A stretch of DNA of 64,000 bases from Streptomyces alboflavus (lineage in GTDB: Bacteria; Actinomycetota; Actinomycetes; Streptomycetales; Streptomycetaceae): NCBI RefSeq assembly GCF_000716675.1, contig NZ_JNXT01000013.1, forward strand, positions 1 through 64,000. Direction: 5' to 3'. Below the pieces are notes generated by a model. That model ran no database searches and was not told where the DNA came from. It saw only the letters and a program-made list of their open reading frames with translations. Position numbers and translations under genes: made by a program. Below are positions 18,627 to 26,479 of this stretch, piece by piece (position 1 is the first letter of the stretch; each line of letters starts with the position of its first letter).

Positions 18627-20543
18627 CTAGTCGTACAGCTTCTCGATCTCCTTCGCGTACGCCGCCGCCACCGCCGACCGCTTGATCTTCAGGGACGGTG
18701 TGAGCAGGCCGTTCGCCTCGGTGAACTCGCCCTCGGCGACCACGAAGCGGCGGATGGACTCCGCGCGGGAGACCGCCTCGTTGGTGTAGTCCACCGCTTT
18801 CTGGAGGTCCGCGATCAGCTGCGGGTCGTGGCACAGCTCGGACAGGGGCGTGTCCTTGGGGCGCTTGCGCACGGTCAGCCAGTGGGCGACGGCTTCCGGT
18901 TCGAGGGTGATGAGCGCGGCCACGTAGGGGCGGTTGTCGCCGACGACGAGGCACTGGCCGACCAGGGGGCGGCCGCGCAGGCGGTCCTCCAGGACGGCGG
19001 GTGAGACGTTCTTGCCTCCGGAGGTGACGATGAGGTCCTTCTTGCGGCCGGTGATGGTGAGGTAGCCGTCGTCGTCGAGCGACCCGAGGTCCCCGGTCGC
19101 CAGCCAGTCGTCGCCGAGGACGGCGTCGGTGGCTTCCTTGTTGTTCCAGTACGAGCTGAAGACGATGCCGCCCTTGATGAGGACCTCGCCGTCGTCCGCG
19201 ATGCGGATCGCGGTGCCGGGCACGGGCGTGCCGACGGTGCCCGGGCGCGGGCCGAGCGGCGGCACGATGGTCGCGGCCGCGGTGGTCTCGGTGAGGCCGT
19301 AGCCCTCGTAGATGAGGATCCCGGCGGCGTAGAAGAAGAGGTTGAGGCGTTTGTCGAGGGGCGAGCCGCCGCTGATCGCGTAGCGGAGGCGGCCGCCGAC
19401 CTCCTTGCGGACGCGGCGGTAGACGAGGAGTTCGTAGAGCGCCCAGCCGAGGTAGAGGCCCGGTGAGGGGCCGCGGCCCCGGCCCTGGAACTTGCTCAGG
19501 TACGCCTCGGCGAAGCGCACCGCGATGCGGTCCGCGCGCTCGAAGGAGGCGCCGCGGCCCATGCGTTCGGCGGTCGCGCGCCCGGTGTCGTGGATCCGCT
19601 CGAAGAGGTACGGGACGCCGACGACGAACGTCGGCCTGAAGGCGCGCAGTTCGGGGCGCAGCTCGTCCGGTTTGACGCTCGGGAAGTGGCCCAGTTCGAT
19701 GCGGGCGAGCATGCAGGCGATCTGGATGGAGCGGCCCAGGATGTGGGCCAGCGGCAGGAACAGCAGGGTCGACGCGGTCTGGCCCGTGACCTCCTTGAAG
19801 ACCGGGTGCATCAGTTCGACGGTGTTCGCGGCCTCCGCGTGCAGATTGCCGTGCGTGAGGACGCAGCCCTTGGGTCTGCCGGTGGTGCCGGAGGTGTAGC
19901 AGACGGTCGCGACGGAGTCGGGGGTGAGGGCCGCGCGGCGCGCGGTGACCTCCTCGTCGCCCACCTCGTGGCCGCGCTCGGCCAGTTCGAGGACCGCGCC
20001 GTCGTCGAGGACCGACACGGCGGGCGGCACGGGGTGTCCGGCGACCGCGCGGCGCGCCGTCGCCGCGTTCTCCGCGGTCTCGGCGATGAGGAGGGTGGCG
20101 CCGGAATCGCGCACGATCCACTCGATCTGGTCGGCGGACGACGTCGGGTAGACGGGCACGGTCTGGCCGCCCGCCGCCCAGATCGCGAAGTCGAGGACCG
20201 CCCACTCGTAGCGCGTACGGGACATCAGGGCGACCCGGCCGCCCGGTTCGAGGCCGGACGCGATCAGGCCCTTGGCGGCCGCGGTGACCTCGCGGGCGAA
20301 GGCGGAGGCCGTGACGGGGCGCCACTGGCCCGCCTCCCTGCGGCGCAGGACGACGGCGTCGGGGGCCTCCGCGGCGTTGGTGAAGGGGATGTCGGCGGCG
20401 CTGCCGCGGGTGGCCGCCGCCGCGAGGGCGGGGGTGCGGGCCTCCCGTACGACGCCGTGCTCGTCCCTGACGGTCTCGACCTTGGCTCGATCCGCCAGAT
20501 CGGTGCGGCGGCGCGCCTGTTTCAGGTCCTTGCGTACGCCCAT
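18627..20543 (-). CDS. Long-chain fatty acid-CoA ligase (FadD15-like)
   Basis: A 638-residue adenylate-forming enzyme. The AMP-binding signature YTSGTTGRPKG lies around residue 215, the A5-type YEGYGLTETT and the late motif DLGSLDDDGYLTITGRKKD are intact, and the C-terminal domain is complete. It activates fatty acids to acyl-CoA via acyl-AMP, in the cytoplasm or at the inner membrane face. The ATG has GGGAG five bases upstream. It is monocistronic, with its own terminator and a palindromic site upstream (20709-20724) that could bind a TetR-type fatty-acid regulator. Confidence 0.9.
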   Translation of the reverse strand: MGVRKDLKQARRRTDLADRAKVETVRDEHGVVREARTPALAAAATRGSAADIPFTNAAEAPDAVVLRRREAGQWRPVTASAFAREVTAAAKGLIASGLEPGGRVALMSRTRYEWAVLDFAIWAAGGQTVPVYPTSSADQIEWIVRDSGATLLIAETAENAATARRAVAGHPVPPAVSVLDDGAVLELAERGHEVGDEEVTARRAALTPDSVATVCYTSGTTGRPKGCVLTHGNLHAEAANTVELMHPVFKEVTGQTASTLLFLPLAHILGRSIQIACMLARIELGHFPSVKPDELRPELRAFRPTFVVGVPYLFERIHDTGRATAERMGRGASFERADRIAVRFAEAYLSKFQGRGRGPSPGLYLGWALYELLVYRRVRKEVGGRLRYAISGGSPLDKRLNLFFYAAGILIYEGYGLTETTAAATIVPPLGPRPGTVGTPVPGTAIRIADDGEVLIKGGIVFSSYWNNKEATDAVLGDDWLATGDLGSLDDDGYLTITGRKKDLIVTSGGKNVSPAVLEDRLRGRPLVGQCLVVGDNRPYVAALITLEPEAVAHWLTVRKRPKDTPLSELCHDPQLIADLQKAVDYTNEAVSRAESIRRFVVAEGEFTEANGLLTPSLKIKRSAVAAAYAKEIEKLYD

Positions 20544-20569
20544 GACGGCTCCCGTTCGTTCGCTCGGCG

Positions 20570-20672
20570 CGGGTGCGGGGGTGCGGTGCGGGGGGGGTGA
20601 GGGCTGTGCGAGGTGCGGGGGTGCGGTGTCGTGCGAGGGTGCGGGGGGTGCGGCGGAGACGTGAGGGGGCGC
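20570..20672 (+). repeat. G-rich imperfect repeats in fad leader
   Basis: GGTGCGGGGGTGCGGTG-type units recur, with G runs of 4-8 on the plus strand, in the gap upstream of the acyl-CoA synthetase. The non-template strand for that gene is therefore C-rich. The tract could fold as a G-quadruplex in DNA. Confidence 0.55.
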
Positions 20673-20708
20673 CTGCGCGGCGGATTCCGACGCTTACTTG
20701 AGGGTCAA

Positions 20709-20724
20709 CTTACCGACGCGTAAG
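20709..20724. promoter_or_regulatory. Candidate TetR-type operator upstream of acyl-CoA synthetase
   Basis: CTTACCGACGCGTAAG is an inverted repeat with perfect CTTAC/GTAAG arms in an AT-richer stretch (20700-20740) between the divergent acyl-CoA synthetase and methyltransferase genes. Its form resembles operators of TetR-family fatty-acid degradation regulators. No regulator gene is adjacent. Confidence 0.4.
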
Positions 20725-20819
20725 GGAAATTCAATGGTTCGCGCAGAAGAACTCCGGACCACCCGCGGGGCGCAAAACGCACCCTGGCAGCGGGCCCGCC
20801 CGCTCGCTACGGTCCGCCC

Positions 20820-21578
20820 ATGGTCAACTCGTACACGGAACTCTCAAGCCACTACGACCAGATCATGACGTCGGGCTACTACGACTATGGCGCCTACGCC
20901 CGGACCCTCCGCGCACTCCTGCCGGACCACCCCCGCCTCCTGGAGCTCGGCACCGGCACCGGCCTGGTCGTCGAGAGGATCCTGGAACTCGCGGACGCCG
21001 ACCCCGAGGGACCGCCCGCGCCGGACATCACCGGCATCGACCACACGGAGAGCATGCTGGCCCAGGCGCGCACCAGGGTGGGCGAACGGGCCCGCTTCGT
21101 ACGGCAGGACATCCTGCACATGGACCTGCCGTCGGCCTTCGACGCCGCCTTCTCCGTGGGCGGCATCTGGTACCACACGCCGGACCCGGGCGACGCCGAC
21201 GAGGGCGCCTTCCTGCTGTGCAGCCACCTCCTGGACGACGAGGACAACATCAAGGCGCTCCGGAACGTGCATGCCTCGCTGAAGCCCGGCGGCGTCCTCG
21301 TGCTGGCCGAGCAGGCCGCCCACCGCGACCACGAGCGCGATCTGCCCGGCGGTCTCGTCTACGCCCAGACGATCCAGCGGGCCGACGGACCCGCGGGCGA
21401 GGACCGGTTCGACAAGGACTACTACGTCCGGCGGCCGGACGGGCACGTCGTGGCCCACCAGCGCAGCACCTACCGCGCCTACGCGCGGGAGCAGGGCATC
21501 GCCCTGCTCAAGGAGTGCGGTTTCCAGGCGGAGCACGTGAGCGACGACGGCCTCTTCCGCCTGTACGCGCGGCTGTAG
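20820..21578 (+). CDS. Class I SAM-dependent methyltransferase
   Basis: A 252-residue protein with SAM-binding motif I LLELGTGTGL (residues ~40-50), the acidic ITGIDHT strand-2 end, and FVRQDILHMDLP (motif II region). Substrate unknown; the C-terminal half lacks features specific for proteins, RNA or a defined small molecule. There is no ribosome binding site; a TACGGT box sits 6 nt before the ATG, so the mRNA is probably leaderless. It is divergent from the acyl-CoA synthetase gene and followed by a membrane protein gene on the same strand. Confidence 0.85.
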   Translation: MVNSYTELSSHYDQIMTSGYYDYGAYARTLRALLPDHPRLLELGTGTGLVVERILELADADPEGPPAPDITGIDHTESMLAQARTRVGERARFVRQDILHMDLPSAFDAAFSVGGIWYHTPDPGDADEGAFLLCSHLLDDEDNIKALRNVHASLKPGGVLVLAEQAAHRDHERDLPGGLVYAQTIQRADGPAGEDRFDKDYYVRRPDGHVVAHQRSTYRAYAREQGIALLKECGFQAEHVSDDGLFRLYARL

Positions 21579-21655
21579 CCCACCTGTACGCGCGGCGGCG
21601 GTCCACCCGTACAGGGCCGCTCAAGGCCCGGCTGACCTGCGCCGAAGTACGCTGC

Positions 21656-23443
21656 ATGACCTCTACACGCACCCCGGTCCGCAGGCGCGGCACGCTGGGC
21701 GCCCTCATCGCCCTGACCGGCACGGCCACCGCGCGGCCGGGCGGCGGCCGACTCGCCGCCGCCCGGCCTCGGCTGCGGGCCGCGCTCTGTCTCGCGCCCG
21801 CCCTGCTGATCCTCGTCGCCGGGTACCAGCGGCGCTGGATGTCCGACGACGGGCACATCTACGTCCGCACGGTCCGGCAGATCCTCGCCGGGCACGGGCC
21901 CGTGTTCAACGCGGGCGAGCGCGCCGAGTCGTCCACGGGGACGCTGTGGCAGTGGCTGCTCGTGGTCGCGGGGCTGCCGGGCGCGGACGTCGCGAGCGCC
22001 GCTGTGTACGGCGGGCTGCTGCTGACCGGGGCGGGGTTCGCGCTCGCCGCGTGGGGTGCGGTCCGGCTGTACGACGGCGGCGCGGGCGGCAGCGGTGACG
22101 GCGCGCGCGGCGGCCGTGCGCTGCTCCCCCTCGGCGTCCTGGTGCCCCTCGCCCTGCCGCCCGTCTGGGACTTCGCCACCTCCGGCCTGGAGACGGGGCT
22201 CGCCACCTGCTGGCTCGGCGGCGCCTGGCTGCTGCTCGTCGCGCGGCCCCGCTCCCTCGCGACCGCGTTCGTCATCGGGCTCGGCCCGCTCGTACGGCCC
22301 GATCTGGCGCTGGTCTCCGCCGTGTTCCTGGGCGCGCAGTGGCTGAGCGCGCGCCCCTCCCGGCGCGCCGCGCTCGCCGGCGCGGGGGCGGCGGGGGCGC
22401 TGCCCGTCGCGTACGAGATCTTCCGGATCGGGTACTACGGGCATCTGGTGCCGCTGCCCGGCGTCACCAAGGAGGCCTCGCAGAGCCTGTGGGGGCGGGG
22501 CCTCGGCTACCTCGGCGACTTCGCAGGGCCCTATCTCCTGTGGGTGCCCGCCCTGTTCGTGGTCGCGGCCGTGCTGCCGTCGGGGCGCGCGCGGCTGTCC
22601 GGGTCCACCAGGGTGTCCGTGCCGCTCGCCCCCGCCCTCGCCCCCGTCCTCGCGGGCGCCCTCTGCTGGGCGTACGTCATCAAGGTCGGCGGCGACTTCA
22701 TGCACGCGCGGATGTTCCTGCCGGGGCTCTTCCTGATGGTCCTGCCGGTGTTCCTGGTGCCCGCCACGCGCGCGTGGGCGCTTGCCGCCGCGGGGGTCTG
22801 CGTGTGGGCCGTGGTGTGTGCCGCCGTGCTGCGGATCGGGTACGAGGGGCGGATCGGGCCCGGCGGCATCGCGGACGAACGCGGGGTGTACGTACGGCAG
22901 AACGCCGCCGCCCACCCCGTTCACCACAGCTTCGGCGGCTACCGCGAGAACGCCGCCTACGCGCGCGAGGTGCGCGCGGCCGGGCGCGGCCAAGAGGCGG
23001 CGCTGTTCCTCTCGCGCACCCGCGTGGCCGCCGCCACCCCCACCGTGACCGGCTTCTACGCCACCCTCGGCCTCAACGGCACCGCCGTCCCCCTCGACGG
23101 CGCCGCCCTCGACCCCATCGGCCTGGCCTACCCCCTGGCCGCCCACTCCCAGCGCATCGACCACGCGCGCGTGGGGCACGACAAGTGGCTGCCCGACGAG
23201 TGGGTCGTCGCCGACCGCGGCACCGCCGACCTGCCGTCCGGGCTCGACCCGGCCCGGGTGGCCGCCGCCCGCCGCGCGCTCTCCTGCGGGCCGCTCGCCG
23301 AACTGCGCGCCGCCACGCGCGCCCCCCTCACGCCGGGGCGCTTCCTGCGCAACGCGGCCGGTGCCCTGGAGCGGACGGCGTTCCGCTTCCCGAACGACCC
23401 GGTGCGGGCGGAACGGGAGTTGTGCGGTACCCGCGCCCCCTAG
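21656..23443 (+). CDS. ZomB/AftB-like polytopic membrane glycosyltransferase
   Basis: A 595-residue integral membrane protein with about nine hydrophobic segments in residues 30-390 and a C-terminal soluble, extracytoplasmic part. The early motif SDDGHIYVRTVRQI, the GERAESSTGTLW stretch and the late DHARVGHDKWLPDEW resemble the ZomB/AftB (GT-C) family, which in mycobacteria adds terminal arabinose to cell-wall polymers. In Streptomyces the substrate is not known. The ATG at 21656 begins TSTRTPVRRRGT, the usual charged cytoplasmic lead; the frame is open upstream only because it overlaps the methyltransferase gene in another frame. Confidence 0.75.
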   Translation: MTSTRTPVRRRGTLGALIALTGTATARPGGGRLAAARPRLRAALCLAPALLILVAGYQRRWMSDDGHIYVRTVRQILAGHGPVFNAGERAESSTGTLWQWLLVVAGLPGADVASAAVYGGLLLTGAGFALAAWGAVRLYDGGAGGSGDGARGGRALLPLGVLVPLALPPVWDFATSGLETGLATCWLGGAWLLLVARPRSLATAFVIGLGPLVRPDLALVSAVFLGAQWLSARPSRRAALAGAGAAGALPVAYEIFRIGYYGHLVPLPGVTKEASQSLWGRGLGYLGDFAGPYLLWVPALFVVAAVLPSGRARLSGSTRVSVPLAPALAPVLAGALCWAYVIKVGGDFMHARMFLPGLFLMVLPVFLVPATRAWALAAAGVCVWAVVCAAVLRIGYEGRIGPGGIADERGVYVRQNAAAHPVHHSFGGYRENAAYAREVRAAGRGQEAALFLSRTRVAAATPTVTGFYATLGLNGTAVPLDGAALDPIGLAYPLAAHSQRIDHARVGHDKWLPDEWVVADRGTADLPSGLDPARVAAARRALSCGPLAELRAATRAPLTPGRFLRNAAGALERTAFRFPNDPVRAERELCGTRAP

Positions 23444-23534
23444 GGGGCGCGGGGCTCGTTCCGGCATGCGGCTCCGCCGCGTGGGGGCGCCCGAGGCGGG
23501 AAGAGTGGGGCCCACCAGGGCGGGAAGAGGGGGG

Positions 23535-23583
23535 AAGCCGCAGACGCGTCTGCCGGATCGCTGAGCGGACGCGTCTGCGGCTT
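23535..23583. terminator. 16-bp perfect hairpin between convergent genes
   Basis: AAGCCGCAGACGCGTC (23535-23550) pairs perfectly with 23568-23583 across a 17-nt loop. It lies between the stops of the ZomB-like gene (plus) and the VWA lipoprotein gene (minus) and should terminate both. It is the core of the dispersed element seen complete at 44467-44618 and 48502-48655. Confidence 0.8.
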
Positions 23584-23596
23584 CGTTGTGGCTGGT

Positions 23597-23624
23597 CGCG
23601 CAGTTCCCCGCGCCCCTACGGGGC
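23597..23624. repeat. Right arm of dispersed palindromic element (copy C)
   Basis: CGCGCAGTTCCCCGCGCCCC followed by TACGGGGC matches the right terminal arm of the complete elements at 44 and 48 kb. The corresponding left arm is missing here. The arm overlaps the last codons and the TAG stop of the VWA lipoprotein, so the element supplies that gene's 3' end. Confidence 0.7.
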
Positions 23625-25352
23625 ACTGCCCCGCAGGTCGTTCGCCTCGCTGATGCTCTCCGCGAGCTCGCTCACGTCCTTGTCGCCCGTCGTGTACGCG
23701 AGGCCGCGCGCCCACTCCTCCAGGCGGTCCGGCGTCGGGGCGCCCGGCAGCGGGGCCGTGCTGTGGTCCTCGCCCCGGCCGCCGCGCTCGTCCTGCCCGT
23801 CCTGCCCGTCCTGCCGCCGTGGTTCGGCGTCGGCGAAGCGGTCGTACGCGCGCAGCCCGTCGGCGAAATAGGCGGCGGTCGCGGCGACTTGGAAGCGCGG
23901 CTCGGCCTCGTCCAGCGTGCCGTCCAGGTCGCCGGTGCGCAGGTCGGCCGACTCCTCGCGCGGGGCGCGGCTCCCGGGGTCGAGCCAGCGGACGCGCGCC
24001 GTGGCCACGGGACCGCTCGCGCCGGGCCGGGTGCGCACGGCGTACAGGGCCGTCACCGTGTGCCCCGGCCCGACCTCGCCGCCGTCCACGCGGTCGTCGC
24101 GGAAGTCGTCGTCGGCGACGCGCCGGTTGTCGTAGCCGATGAGCCGGAACCGCTCGACGGTCTCCGGGTCGAAGGTCACCTGGGACTTGGCGTCGCGGGC
24201 GCGCAGGTCGATGTTCGCGGGCAGCCGCTCGCAGAACACCTCGCGGGCGTCGTCCTCGTCCGCCACGTACGTGGTGTGGCCGTCGCCCCGGTCGGCGAGC
24301 CGCTCCATCAGGGCGTCCCCGTAGTCGCTGCCGACGCCCACGCCGAACAGCGTGATGCCGTGCGCGCGGCGGGCGTCCTCGACGCGCCGCAGGATGCCGT
24401 CGGCGCTGGTGTCGCCGGTGTTGGCGAGGGCGTCGGAGAGCAGCACGACGCGGTTGGTGGCGCCCTCGCGCAGGCCCCGGGACGCGGTGTCGTAGCCGGT
24501 GGTGATGCCCGCCTCGACGTTCGTGGACGCGGTGGGGCGCAGGTCGTCGACGGCGGCGTGCACCCGGTCGCGGCTGTCGCCGAGCCGGGTCATGGGCAGC
24601 ACGGTCTCGGCGCGGTCGCTGAAGGTCACGAGGGCGACCAAGTCGTCGTCGCGCAGCCGGTCGGTCATCACGCCGAGGGACTTCCTGACCAGGTCCAGGC
24701 GGCCCGGCTCGGCCATGGAACCGGAGATGTCGATCACGAAGGTGAGCGCGGCGGGCGGTCGGCGGCGCTCCTCGTCGTCCGGGCGGGTGGCGAGGCCGAC
24801 GCGCATCAGGGACCAGCCGTCGGCGCCGGTGCGGGCGCCGTCCACGCTCACGGAGAAGCCGTCGCCGTCGGGCTTCGGGTAGTCCTGCCGGAAGCTGTTG
24901 ACGAACTCCTCGGGGCGCACCGCCGCCGGGTCGGGAAGGCGGCCCTGGTCCAGGGTGCGGCGCGCGAAGCCGTACGAGGCGGTGTCCACGTCCAGGGCGA
25001 AGGTGGAGCGCATGTCGGCGGGGGCGGGGCTCGGGGCGATGTCGCGGCTCAGGCCGTTCTCGCGCTGCCGCGAGTCCTGTGCCCCGTCGGGCGGCGGGGC
25101 GGGCGCGGGCAGGGCGTCGGACCCGCGTTCCTTGCTCGACGCCCGGCGCTTGTCGCCGCTGTCGTCCCCGCCGCCGCTGCATCCCGCGAGCAGCATGCCG
25201 CCCGCGAGGAGTGCGGCGGCCAGGGCGGTGCGGCGGTCACGTGGACGGGTTCGCGTGCGGGTGCGGTCTCGGGTGTGCTCGTGGTCTCGGGTGTGCTCGC
25301 GGTCTCGTGCGCGGTCACGGGTCCGTGTGCGTTCGGACAGGGTGTGTCGCAT
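23616..25352 (-). CDS. VWA-domain lipoprotein (YfbK-like)
   Basis: A 578-residue lipoprotein. The hydrophobic core LAAALLAGGMLLAGC ends in a lipobox with Cys58. Residues ~115-160 carry the YfbK-type leader (STFALDVDTASYGFARRTL), and the VWA domain contains the MIDAS motif DISGS (about residue 215), with further metal-site residues in SDALANTGD. A C-terminal YfbK/DUF3520-like region follows. It is probably displayed on the outer face of the membrane and binds ligands through the metal. The first 40 residues are an unusual Arg/Asp/His/Thr-rich repeat tract before the signal peptide; a shorter start is possible but no internal Met precedes the hydrophobic core. Confidence 0.85.
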   Translation of the reverse strand: MRHTLSERTRTRDRARDREHTRDHEHTRDRTRTRTRPRDRRTALAAALLAGGMLLAGCSGGGDDSGDKRRASSKERGSDALPAPAPPPDGAQDSRQRENGLSRDIAPSPAPADMRSTFALDVDTASYGFARRTLDQGRLPDPAAVRPEEFVNSFRQDYPKPDGDGFSVSVDGARTGADGWSLMRVGLATRPDDEERRRPPAALTFVIDISGSMAEPGRLDLVRKSLGVMTDRLRDDDLVALVTFSDRAETVLPMTRLGDSRDRVHAAVDDLRPTASTNVEAGITTGYDTASRGLREGATNRVVLLSDALANTGDTSADGILRRVEDARRAHGITLFGVGVGSDYGDALMERLADRGDGHTTYVADEDDAREVFCERLPANIDLRARDAKSQVTFDPETVERFRLIGYDNRRVADDDFRDDRVDGGEVGPGHTVTALYAVRTRPGASGPVATARVRWLDPGSRAPREESADLRTGDLDGTLDEAEPRFQVAATAAYFADGLRAYDRFADAEPRRQDGQDGQDERGGRGEDHSTAPLPGAPTPDRLEEWARGLAYTTGDKDVSELAESISEANDLRGSAP

Positions 25353-25531
25353 GGGTCGGCCCCCCGGTTCGTCTCGTCGGCGTTCGTGACTGTGACGGCC
25401 GGGGGGCCGAGGACGATCGGTCCCGTACGTTGCGGAAGGGTCTCAAGTCGGCCACGGAGAGCGGAAGTCGGGGCTCCGCAGCCGCGGCCGGGCCGATCCG
25501 TCGGACGGGCCCAGGGCCTGTCCGACGGGCC

Positions 25532-26479
25532 CTAGGACACCACGTCCTTCCGCGAGAACCCGCGGAACGCGAGCGCGAAGAGCACCAGGGCGTACGTCAC
25601 GGAGATCGCCGAGCCCTGGATCATGCCGCCCCACTCCGGTGTCGGCTGGAACACGTCCGCCCAGGCGAACTGCCAGTGCGCGGGCAGGAAGTCGCGCCAG
25701 CTGCCGAGGGCCGTCACGGCGTCCAGGACGTTCCCGGCGATGGTGAGGCCGACGGCGCCGCCGACCGCGCCGAGGGGGGCGTCGGTCTTCGTCGACAGCC
25801 AGAAGGCGAGGCCCGCGGTGACCAGTTGGGACACGAAGACGTACGCCACGACGATCGCGAGGCGCCGCGCGGCCGTGCCCGCGTCGAGCGTGCCGCCGGT
25901 CGGGATCTCCAGCGGCCCCCAGCCGTACGCCGCCGCGCCCACCGCGAGCGCGACCACCGGGAGCAGCAGCATCGCGGCGGCGCTCAGGCCGAGCGCCACG
26001 GCGAGCTTGGACCACAGGAGCCGGGCGCGCGGCACGGGTGCCGCGAGCAGATAGCGCAGGCTGGACCAGCCCGCCTCGGAGGCGACGGTGTCCCCGCAGA
26101 ACAGCGCGACGGGGATCACGAGCAGGAACCCGGCGGACACGAACAGGCAGGTCGCGGCGAAGTTCACGCCGGACGCCGTGGCCGTGTCCATGAGGGTGAC
26201 CTGGTCGTTCCGCCCGCCCGGTGATCCGGCGACGGTGAAGGCGATCCACAGCACGAACGGCAGCAGGGCGAGGATGCCGCCCATCACCAGGGTGCGCCGC
26301 CGCTTCAGCTGGCGGATCGCCTCGACGCGCAGGGGCAGGGTGCGCCCCGCGCGGTATCCGGGTGCGGTGGCGCGCTCGGCGGGGCCGTCCCCGGGGGCCG
26401 CGGCCACCGGGTCGAGCGCGGTCGCCACGTCCGCCACGTCCGCGTCCGGCGCGTCCGGGGTGCTCTCGGTCGCCGTCAT
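25532..26479 (-). CDS. ABC-2-type exporter permease
   Basis: A 315-residue protein with about six transmembrane helices after a ~50-residue Asp/Ala-rich cytoplasmic lead. Layout (short charged N-terminus with IRQLKRRRT, then first helix) fits ABC-2 permeases. Its ATG overlaps the stop of the hydrolase-ABC fusion gene (ATGA), so it is the membrane subunit for that ATPase. Substrate unknown. Confidence 0.85.
   Translation of the reverse strand: MTATESTPDAPDADVADVATALDPVAAAPGDGPAERATAPGYRAGRTLPLRVEAIRQLKRRRTLVMGGILALLPFVLWIAFTVAGSPGGRNDQVTLMDTATASGVNFAATCLFVSAGFLLVIPVALFCGDTVASEAGWSSLRYLLAAPVPRARLLWSKLAVALGLSAAAMLLLPVVALAVGAAAYGWGPLEIPTGGTLDAGTAARRLAIVVAYVFVSQLVTAGLAFWLSTKTDAPLGAVGGAVGLTIAGNVLDAVTALGSWRDFLPAHWQFAWADVFQPTPEWGGMIQGSAISVTYALVLFALAFRGFSRKDVVS

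Noticed and set aside
17896..20325. 809-codon open frame on minus in the acyl-CoA synthetase region
   Set aside because: Same strand but wrong frame of the acyl-CoA synthetase gene; Arg/Pro/His-rich and without motifs.
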